From Candidatus Heimdallarchaeota archaeon (GTDB lineage Archaea > Asgardarchaeota > Heimdallarchaeia > Heimdallarchaeales > Heimdallarchaeaceae), in the NCBI GenBank assembly GCA_023705905.1, contig BPTK01000020.1, forward strand, positions 1 to 32,250: DNA of 32,250 nucleotides, read 5' to 3'. This document shows, piece by piece, positions 24,608 through 32,250 of this stretch. Below the pieces are notes generated by a model. That model saw nothing but the letters and a program-made list of their open reading frames with translations, searched no databases and was not told where the DNA came from. Every line of letters starts with the position of its first letter. Position 1 is the first letter of the stretch. The translations under genes were made by a program, and so were the position numbers.

Positions 24608-27600
24608 TATTTATCATTCTCCGGTGGTTTCTTTTTTATAAACACTCTGTAGACAAGGCCTGCAGTTGCTAGACCTAATAATATCGCCATGAGGTCAGCC
24701 AATCCGACGGGGAGAACGACACGGGTGAATATCAGGACAGCTATCAGATAGCCGATCAGGGAGTAATTATTTGATTTCCATGTATAGATCGCTACGCCTA
24801 TGACGCCGAAGAACAATCCCCAAAAGAAATCACTGAATAAGGCAATATATGGACCGAAACCTAAAGCCAAAAATCCATCTTCTGCAATTATATTGCTGAA
24901 ATCTAATCCCTCTATATCGGGGTCACCTATATTTTTAAGAGGATCTTCATCTTCATCTTCATCTTCATCAGGGGTAAACTCAGCTTTTGTTGTAAAATAA
25001 TAAATCGCCGATACATTGTCGTAAGTATCGTTTGCTGTAATTTTCCAGTAGTAGATTGTTGAATAGGAGTTTGCTCCTGCATAAACATAAGATACGCTTT
25101 CATTGAGAACAGTGAGATTTGTTTGTCTATGTGTCCAATCACTGGCATCAGGAGATGTATAAAAATTGCATGTCATCTGATGTCCATCATTATCAGTGAT
25201 AGTTACGCTGCATGTTGGTTGCAGTTCTATATTTGATGCTGCATTTTTAGGCATCTCATTGTTGAAGAGAGGAATTATGTTTGTAGTGTTAGTAGTTGCA
25301 TCATCTGTGCTTCCTGCACTCCAACAATTATCTGTATTATTCCATGACCATGCTTTATAAAAATGATGTGTTCCAGGGTCTAAACCCGTATCCGATGTTG
25401 ATTCTCCACTATCATTATATAAAAAGTTATTATCCCCTGGACCCCAGCCACCACCAGCTATATTGTACTTATAAACCTCATTAGTAGAATACTTGAGAAT
25501 CCATATATTCGCACTATCGGTGGCTATGCCGAAGGGGGCAGTATTTCCAGTCCATACATCGAGATACTCTCCAGCCATATCATACTTATAAACCGCACCG
25601 TAGTAGTCAACAACCCAGATATTATTACCATCCGTAACGATGCCTCGGGGTGTATCATTTGGAACTGTTAGATTCCATGAACCAATATAGTTTCCAGTCA
25701 TATCATACTTATAAACAGCCGCAGTACTTCCGTCAACAACCCAGATATTCGTATCATCCGCAGCGATGCCATGGGGATTTTCATTTGTAATTGTCCAGGA
25801 ATCAATATAGTTTCCAAGCATATCATATTTATAAACATCCTTATTAGTGCCAGTGTTAACCACCCAGATGTTCACCCCGTTAGTACCCATACCACGGGGG
25901 TAATAATTTAGAGCTGTGCACTCCCATGAATCAATATAGTTTCCAACCATATCGTACTTATAAACCTTATCAGCACCTCCATCAACCACCCAGATATTAG
26001 TACCATCAGTGGCGATGCCATGGGATACAGCATTTATTAGACTCCATGAGCCAAGGTGGTCTTCATCTGCAGCTGTAGACCATTCTACAAGAGTGGAATC
26101 GGCTTTGCTGTCATCTGTCCAAGAGAGGTCTATTTGGAATCTACCATCTGCGGTTGCTGTAAAACTTGCAGGTGGATCAAGAATGTATTGTGATCTAGTT
26201 GTAAAATTATAGGTAGCGTTTGTCCAATCTATACCATCAGTCACATTGATATACCATACGATATCTGTAGAACAGGGTAATGGTGTAATTGTATTGGCTG
26301 ACTTAGAACCATTCGAAGCGTCATTTGCTCCTGTGTTGGTTATGTACTGACCTTGGATAGTCCAATCAAAAGTTTCAATATCTTCTATCGTGACACTAAC
26401 GGTTGCTTGAGTTATAGCTACATTGCCTAGATCATCTGCGGGATTTTCATTACTTAATGTCGGTGGGTTATTAGCAGCTGTTGTAAAATTATAAGTAGCT
26501 TTTGTCCAGCCATACCCATCTGTTACATTGACATACCATACGATGTCTGTAGAATAGGGCAATGGTGTAATTGTATTGGCCGACTTAGAACCATTCGAGG
26601 CATCATTTGCACCAGTATTTGTTATATACTGCCCCTGAATAGTCCAATTAAACGTATTTTCAATATCTTCTATCGTGACACTAACGGTTGCTTGAGTTAT
26701 AGCTACATTGCCTAGATCATCTGCGGGATTTTCATTACTTAATGTCGGTGGGTTATTTGATGGTGCTGATTGTTCACTGCCGAAACTGCTCCAAGAAGGA
26801 GGAGTGTCTGAATATTTTCGGATTAACCAATTATCCAGGTAGGTGTCACATGGAACTGTAGGACTTACACTCAGAGTGAAGAAATGATTTATGGCATCTA
26901 TATCATTTCTCCACCCGCAATCAGTATCGCTATAAATGATGTCCCTATTTTCATCCAATACCTTTATGTCACAAGTATGAGCAACAAGATTAAAGTTTTC
27001 AAACACAAAAATGTACCAAGTATCCTCAGAATAATCTCCTACATCATTCCAACTTCCATCAAAATAGCCAATCCAAGGATCACTATTTCTAAAACCACCA
27101 TACCACCCCCAAGTGTCCTGGGTGGGTGTAGTCTGGCTCTGAAATGAAAATAGATGATAATTTGCCTCATTAATGTTTGGGAGATAAACTGCCACTTCTA
27201 ATGTTTTATCGGCTACATCGACTGGTCTACGAAAAACAGTACATTGCCCTGATGTGGTAATTTGATTTGCACTATAGCTTCCGGTACGTGCATAATCACT
27301 ACTTTGAACCATATCACCATCAGGCGCCCCCTGATAAATTTCTTCTGTCCAATTGCCTACCCCATCTTCTGCACCATCAAAAGCGTCAAATACGGCATAG
27401 CCATCGCTTGTAGTTGAAACACCCGAATTACCATAAAACATTTCGAAACTGCTATAATTACCAGAATTATTTACCCACACCCAGACATAACTACCAGAAA
27501 CAATCTTCTCAAACCAATAGGGTAATTCTGTCGCATTATTATATACGAAACGTAAATCATCAAAATCAGGTTGACAGTGACCCTCACAAGAAACATCGCC

Positions 27601-27768
27601 ACCACCATCATATGATACATTCAAAAGCAACTGATACTCATCTATTTTATTGGCAATATTACATGTTTTATGATAATCCCAATCATTATTCCACCATGGA
27701 TTATCAGCTTCAACTATTGAAAGTGGGAAAAATGATGAAATAAGGCAAGAGATTATAAGCCCTATCAA
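24607..27768 (-). CDS. 1053-aa surface protein: DUF2341-like, lectin-like, tandem Ig-like domains, beta-propeller repeats, C-terminal multi-TM
   Basis: DUF2341-like N-terminus; two NNPPTLSNENPADDLGN domains; five DxxNIWVVDxx..VYKYDMxGNYIxSW repeats; FN3-like repeats; D/E hexamer repeat; C-terminal TM helices. Confidence 0.88.
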   Translation of the reverse strand: MIGLIISCLISSFFPLSIVEADNPWWNNDWDYHKTCNIANKIDEYQLLLNVSYDGGGDVSCEGHCQPDFDDLRFVYNNATELPYWFEKIVSGSYVWVWVNNSGNYSSFEMFYGNSGVSTTSDGYAVFDAFDGAEDGVGNWTEEIYQGAPDGDMVQSSDYARTGSYSANQITTSGQCTVFRRPVDVADKTLEVAVYLPNINEANYHLFSFQSQTTPTQDTWGWYGGFRNSDPWIGYFDGSWNDVGDYSEDTWYIFVFENFNLVAHTCDIKVLDENRDIIYSDTDCGWRNDIDAINHFFTLSVSPTVPCDTYLDNWLIRKYSDTPPSWSSFGSEQSAPSNNPPTLSNENPADDLGNVAITQATVSVTIEDIENTFNWTIQGQYITNTGANDASNGSKSANTITPLPYSTDIVWYVNVTDGYGWTKATYNFTTAANNPPTLSNENPADDLGNVAITQATVSVTIEDIETFDWTIQGQYITNTGANDASNGSKSANTITPLPCSTDIVWYINVTDGIDWTNATYNFTTRSQYILDPPASFTATADGRFQIDLSWTDDSKADSTLVEWSTAADEDHLGSWSLINAVSHGIATDGTNIWVVDGGADKVYKYDMVGNYIDSWECTALNYYPRGMGTNGVNIWVVNTGTNKDVYKYDMLGNYIDSWTITNENPHGIAADDTNIWVVDGSTAAVYKYDMTGNYIGSWNLTVPNDTPRGIVTDGNNIWVVDYYGAVYKYDMAGEYLDVWTGNTAPFGIATDSANIWILKYSTNEVYKYNIAGGGWGPGDNNFLYNDSGESTSDTGLDPGTHHFYKAWSWNNTDNCWSAGSTDDATTNTTNIIPLFNNEMPKNAASNIELQPTCSVTITDNDGHQMTCNFYTSPDASDWTHRQTNLTVLNESVSYVYAGANSYSTIYYWKITANDTYDNVSAIYYFTTKAEFTPDEDEDEDEDPLKNIGDPDIEGLDFSNIIAEDGFLALGFGPYIALFSDFFWGLFFGVIGVAIYTWKSNNYSLIGYLIAVLIFTRVVLPVGLADLMAILLGLATAGLVYRVFIKKKPPENDK
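24943..24970. repeat. Hexamer microsatellite (ATCTTC)n encoding DEDEDEDED
   Basis: atcttcatcttcatcttcatcttcatca. Confidence 0.8.
26373..26472. repeat. 100-bp exact direct repeat (unit 1) within the 1053-aa gene
   Basis: TTTCAATATCTTCTATCG...GTGGGTTATT identical to 26658-26757 and to window 1-100; encodes the N-terminal part of a tandem Ig-like domain (NNPPTLSNENPADDLGNVAITQATVSVTIEDIE). Confidence 0.95.
26658..26757. repeat. 100-bp exact direct repeat (unit 2)
   Basis: Offset 285 bp from unit 1; flanking bases differ on both sides. Confidence 0.95.
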
Positions 27769-27788
27769 AAATATTTTTTTAGCTTCTT

Positions 27789-28244
27789 TTATTCGTCTGA
27801 TGCTGCAATCCCTCCTTCAGATAATAAATGCATGACAGATAACGCAATTAGGATACCAATCAGGGAGAAAAATAGATACAAAGCCATTCCCATGCTTGGT
27901 CTGATTGTAGGATTCAATGAATAATAAATATTCCAGAGAAGACCTGCAGTACCAATCACGCCATGCGATAATAACCCTGCGAATATGCCGATATTGATGA
28001 CAGCTGATCCTTGGATGTTGGCTAATTTAGAGACAACTATCGCTACGAGAATCCCTGACAATAGTGATACTAGGATGTTCTTAGCGATATGGGACCAAAT
28101 AAGAGATGTGGCACCAACTTCATCATATTGACCCACTCCTTCTTCATCGACATAAGCAGGACCTGTAATGCTAAGGATTGAAAAAGTAGAGATTACAAAA
28201 CTGAAAATTATAAGAAAAATGCTAATCTGCATTAGTTTCATCAT
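27789..28244 (-). CDS. Second copy of the 151-aa TM protein
   Basis: Identical to 1132-1587. Confidence 0.75.
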   Translation of the reverse strand: MMKLMQISIFLIIFSFVISTFSILSITGPAYVDEEGVGQYDEVGATSLIWSHIAKNILVSLLSGILVAIVVSKLANIQGSAVINIGIFAGLLSHGVIGTAGLLWNIYYSLNPTIRPSMGMALYLFFSLIGILIALSVMHLLSEGGIAASDE

Positions 28245-31192
28245 GTTTTTTTGTCCTCCTTCTCCGTTTGCCTTCCTGCTAATGCCGCCCAAAGACCCAA
28301 AATGAATATGAACAATCCAGCAGCACCAAGAACTACGCCCTGAATCCAAGAATAATTTGCGAAAAGAGATTCAAGACCCGCGATTGCACCTGCAGCAAGG
28401 ATAAATATGAGACCTTCAACCATCAGACCCACATGTGCCTGCTCAGGCTTAAATGATAGAAGACCAAGTAATGCAAGTATCAAAACTCCAAGATATGCAT
28501 ATCCGACACTTATGCCCCCTGCCGACACCGGTGAAGGGCCGAAAAACAGAGCTAATATGTCATCTAATGTAGAAACATCTGTTATAATGTAGCTTTGCTT
28601 TGTCAATATGGGGATCCAGCCAGTGGTAAATGTTCCCAATGCCTGAAAAGTGACGTTGATGCGCCATACGTATTCCTCATCTTTATCGTAGCCGTCAACA
28701 GTTGTGAATGTAAAGTTATAATTATTTATTCCCCCCATTTCCTCAGTATAGACTATTGTTCTATTATGATAATTTGCTACTGACATGCTCACGCTTATTG
28801 TGCTCTCTGTGAGGTCCGTATAGTCCAGATACAACAATGTATCGCTTCTCCCTAAGGAAACATCAATATGATCCCAAATTGCATACTCAAAAAGCATTTC
28901 AGCGGGTATTGTAATAACAACTGAATCTTCTGCACCCGTGGGGGCTTTACCGATGTACTCCAACTCAGCTACATCTGATTTTATACCCATATAATAGATT
29001 TTTCCAAACACCAACGTAGGAGTGATTTGCATATCAAGATCGAGATATTCTGAATGAATAATCATCTTATCTCCGTTTTTAGCATACAAATATATATATA
29101 CATATGCATTGTCTTCATAAGAAAAAGAACCATGATTATCTGCAAAAGTATATTGATATTCACCTAAAAATGTTTTATTAGCCCAGTTTGCCATTGTACC
29201 TAATGCAAGTGGAACATATTCAAGATCAGTCCGTAGATAAAAAGTGATATTCTGACCTTCAAACTGATCAACTACCAAAGTTCTAGTACAAAAATCAGCG
29301 TTTTCCCAGAACCACCAAACAGTGTCGTATCCTTTCCATTGAAACTCCATCTCACGTGGGAGATTAGTTGCATTGATAGTCCAAGATCCATCCGTTTCAT
29401 CAGTATCGGTAAGATTTGAATCCGTGATATACCATTCTTTGCCTTCCTCATAATAATTCTCCTCAAAACTACCACCCAATATGTGCGGCCCTAGAGAAGA
29501 AAAATACCGCACATAAAAAATATGTTTATGATAATCCCGGGTGTCAAGATTGAGCGGGATGTATCCATATGTTGAATTTTCATATCTTACACTGATGGTA
29601 TAGAGACCTGAAAGTGTTGTGCCTGATGTAGTTGTACGTCCCTGACTCTTAGACCACAATATGGGAGAATGGGTGTCATTGACATATGTCCATGCAGAGA
29701 AAAAATAGGTTGTACTAGATAACAATGCTGATTTATTATACCACGTTCCAGTATCATTATAAATCTCCACACCTTCAGTCCAAGTAGGATAAGAATCATT
29801 ACTCATCCGTATAATCGTTGATTGATTTGCTGAAGTATCAGCGTCAAAAGAATTAGTCCAGGACAAATTTATGGACCCATAGCCCTCGTTATTAACTTCA
29901 AAATCATTTGGGGGGCTTGTTGGTGGCATGATAAAATATTTTTCTTCTCCAAAATGATATTCTTCACCATCATTGTACCAAGCCATATAATGATAATAAG
30001 TTGATGCATTGGCATCTATCATTAGCCAATAACCACCAGTATGATCTGAAAGATCTGAAAAGGCGGTCTCATTATTCTCATGAACGGTTTGATTTACAGA
30101 ATTATTTCCCCATAAAAAACCAACGTCTCCCGTTACATTATAACATAGCCCAAAGATTTCAATGGATGTTGAAGAATAAATTATCTCCAAAAGAGTATAT
30201 ATGTGAAAATATGAATTTACATAAATTGTTGACGAGTAATTTCCCATATTCCCGTGATAATCTCTGCATTTAACCCTATATGCACATTCCGTATTTTCAG
30301 AAGCAATACTATGATCTACATATGTTGGTGATTCCTGCCACCCTGAATCCGTTCCATTCCCTGTGATTTCATCAAAATAATAGAGAATAGGTGGATCTGC
30401 ATCAGAAACAGTTGTCGCAGTCATTGTAATGGAATACGCTGCAATAGGCTCAGGTTCTGAATCCCATGTTGACGGATCGGGGCTAGGTGGCGCGTCATCT
30501 GTATCGTACTTGTATACCATGTGCAGTCCATCATTGACCATCCAGAAGAAGTTGCCATCAGTACAAATAGATGTGCCTGTAATGAAACCATAATCCCAAT
30601 GAAAATCCGCATCTTCCCCATCCATATGATATTTATAGACTTCTTTTTGAGTGTAGTTTGTAAGCCAAATATTGACACCATCCGTAGCTATTCCCATGCA
30701 TTGCTGATCTGGAGTCCAACAACCGATATAATTGCCCTGCAGATCATACTTTTCCACCTTGTTTTGATCGTGGAGAACAATCCATAGAAAACCATCATAA
30801 CTTGTAATCTCACCAGGCCCCAGATTCACATTTGCCGTCCAATTACCATTATATCCCCCGCTCAGCGTATAATTATGGATTTTTGCTGTGCCTGCATCCC
30901 GAATATATATGAAATTCCCATATTTGGCGATTCCACCATTATCAAATCCTTCCGTATGTGTAGTTTCAAAAGAACTCAAATAATCCCCTTCCATATCAAA
31001 TTTATAGACATACCCATAATAATCCAATATCCAAATATTAACCCCATCTGTTGTGATCCCCCCCGTCTTTGTGGAAGGTGAAGTTGACCACATTCCAGCA
31101 TAATCTCCTTCCCCTGCATTGATATTTATAGAGAATACTGAGAGAAAAATAAGAAAAACAATTATGATTGGTAACATTTTTTTAGTTTCCAT
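28241..31192 (-). CDS. Second copy of the 983-aa surface protein
   Basis: Identical translation to 1584..4535. Confidence 0.85.
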   Translation of the reverse strand: METKKMLPIIIVFLIFLSVFSININAGEGDYAGMWSTSPSTKTGGITTDGVNIWILDYYGYVYKFDMEGDYLSSFETTHTEGFDNGGIAKYGNFIYIRDAGTAKIHNYTLSGGYNGNWTANVNLGPGEITSYDGFLWIVLHDQNKVEKYDLQGNYIGCWTPDQQCMGIATDGVNIWLTNYTQKEVYKYHMDGEDADFHWDYGFITGTSICTDGNFFWMVNDGLHMVYKYDTDDAPPSPDPSTWDSEPEPIAAYSITMTATTVSDADPPILYYFDEITGNGTDSGWQESPTYVDHSIASENTECAYRVKCRDYHGNMGNYSSTIYVNSYFHIYTLLEIIYSSTSIEIFGLCYNVTGDVGFLWGNNSVNQTVHENNETAFSDLSDHTGGYWLMIDANASTYYHYMAWYNDGEEYHFGEEKYFIMPPTSPPNDFEVNNEGYGSINLSWTNSFDADTSANQSTIIRMSNDSYPTWTEGVEIYNDTGTWYNKSALLSSTTYFFSAWTYVNDTHSPILWSKSQGRTTTSGTTLSGLYTISVRYENSTYGYIPLNLDTRDYHKHIFYVRYFSSLGPHILGGSFEENYYEEGKEWYITDSNLTDTDETDGSWTINATNLPREMEFQWKGYDTVWWFWENADFCTRTLVVDQFEGQNITFYLRTDLEYVPLALGTMANWANKTFLGEYQYTFADNHGSFSYEDNAYVYIYLYAKNGDKMIIHSEYLDLDMQITPTLVFGKIYYMGIKSDVAELEYIGKAPTGAEDSVVITIPAEMLFEYAIWDHIDVSLGRSDTLLYLDYTDLTESTISVSMSVANYHNRTIVYTEEMGGINNYNFTFTTVDGYDKDEEYVWRINVTFQALGTFTTGWIPILTKQSYIITDVSTLDDILALFFGPSPVSAGGISVGYAYLGVLILALLGLLSFKPEQAHVGLMVEGLIFILAAGAIAGLESLFANYSWIQGVVLGAAGLFIFILGLWAALAGRQTEKEDKKT

Positions 31193-31445
31193 CCTGGTCC
31201 TCCTTCTCCTTCTTCTTCTTCTTTTTCGATAGATACATCAGACAACCAGCCATGGACAATACAATTACAAAGCCGAGAATGAACTTGAGATTTTGATATT
31301 CCGCATCATGTGACGTTCCCCCTATCGATTCTTCCATTTCAACAAATTCATCTATCATCATTGAGAATGCAGCAATACACACAATGAACAATAGCAGGAA
31401 TACCCCAATTCTACCCATCAGAGTGATGTCGCTTAGATCCACCAT
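31182..31445 (-). CDS. Second copy of the 87-aa two-TM protein
   Basis: Identical to 4525..4788. Confidence 0.8.
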   Translation of the reverse strand: MVDLSDITLMGRIGVFLLLFIVCIAAFSMMIDEFVEMEESIGGTSHDAEYQNLKFILGFVIVLSMAGCLMYLSKKKKKKEKEDQDGN

Positions 31446-31681
31446 TATTCTCGCTTCTCCTGCACTTCTCTCCAGAGTGCGAATGATTGCTTTACAAAAT
31501 AGACGCCGGGAACAATAGTCCAGATGAAAAAGGCTATAGGTTTCAGAGGGTGCACCACAGGCATAAATACTTTTGCTACGTCAATAACGGCATTGATGAC
31601 AAAATAGCCAACCCCGAACAAAAACAGATTGCGTGCGAAGGCGTATATCTCCTTTAGCATGAGCACATGTAATGTGCTCAT
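31445..31681 (-). CDS. Second copy of the 78-aa two-TM protein
   Basis: Identical to 4788..5024. Confidence 0.75.
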   Translation of the reverse strand: MSTLHVLMLKEIYAFARNLFLFGVGYFVINAVIDVAKVFMPVVHPLKPIAFFIWTIVPGVYFVKQSFALWREVQEKRE

Positions 31682-31929
31682 AATATAAATAATAGTAACA
31701 TTTATAGCACATTTGCGGGAAATAGAGTATATAATGCCCCATCCCCACTCCTATATATTTAATTATTTCATTATACTCATTGTTTTGAATCTAGTCTTAT
31801 TGCACGTCATGTCGCCCGAAAAAGCCTATGTTGTTTTGAAAAAAGTTGTTTTAAAGAAAAAAGAAAAGTTGATTTATAAAAAAAGAAGGGAAATTAAAAA
31901 AATAAATGAGGGAGATTTTTGCAAACCAT

Positions 31930-32172
31930 CTAATCGGTCTTCTCAATCTCTTCATCTATCTCTTCAGGTTCTTCAACCAGCTCTTCTTTTGCAGGAGCAG
32001 CAGCTGCACAAGATTTTTGCATCTCACTATGTTCGTCTACAATACGAGAAATAATGCCCGAAGGATTTTTGTCAGAATAGCATCCTTTTTCTTCAAGTTT
32101 CTCCAGCGTTTCTTTTGATATCCGAACCTGGATATCTGCGACTTCTTTTTTTTCTTGAGTCATATAAATCAA
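31930..32172 (-). CDS. RHH-like protein with acidic tail, diverged homologue of 6214..6417
   Basis: VADIQVRISKETLEKLEEKG...SGIISRIVDEHSEMQ; acidic C-terminus. Confidence 0.75.
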   Translation of the reverse strand: MIYMTQEKKEVADIQVRISKETLEKLEEKGCYSDKNPSGIISRIVDEHSEMQKSCAAAAPAKEELVEEPEEIDEEIEKTD

Positions 32173-32250
32173 ATATCAATATGTAGCACTTGTATAAAGA
32201 TGTTACGCCTGTTACAAAATGAGAGGCACATACCTAATGCTATACCTTCA

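Larger units (their letters stand above)
26658..31735. repeat. Right copy of the 5,078-bp direct repeat
   Basis: Same as 1-5078 at a constant offset of 26,657. Confidence 0.95.

Overview
AT-rich, virus- or plasmid-like accessory DNA, most probably archaeal. I infer this from TATA-like boxes placed for leaderless transcripts, ATGA-overlapped gene chains, an abundance of ribbon-helix-helix (RHH) and small membrane proteins, and large DUF2341/Ig/beta-propeller surface proteins. Essentially every credible gene is on the minus strand. In transcription order (right to left) the window holds: an RHH gene; a surface/spike cassette (two small 2-TM proteins, a 983-aa and a 1053-aa multi-TM surface protein, a 151-aa TM protein); more small membrane/surface proteins; a glycan/lipid cassette (two GT4 glycosyltransferases, a SAM methyltransferase, a CDP-alcohol phosphatidyltransferase/methyltransferase fusion); a run of small TM, Zn-ribbon and RHH proteins; a candidate morphogenesis module with a P-loop ATPase (variant Walker A GAMGSAKT); a wHTH protein next to a repeat- and hairpin-rich noncoding region (candidate origin); a minimal tyrosine recombinase preceded by 41-bp direct repeats; a HELLH zincin-like membrane protein; and coiled-coil/Zn proteins. 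The main anomaly: positions 1-5078 recur as 26658-31735 (period 26,657 bp), identical as far as I could compare by eye, after which the copies diverge abruptly but remain recognisably homologous, and the second copy lacks the 315-aa gene. Position 1 also falls exactly on the left edge of a 100-bp repeat inside the 1053-aa gene. The simplest reading is a circular (or tandem) element of about 26.66 kb whose contig over-extends into a related variant. A true cassette duplication between related elements is the alternative. Several short ORFs (<60 aa) missing from the supplied track are added.
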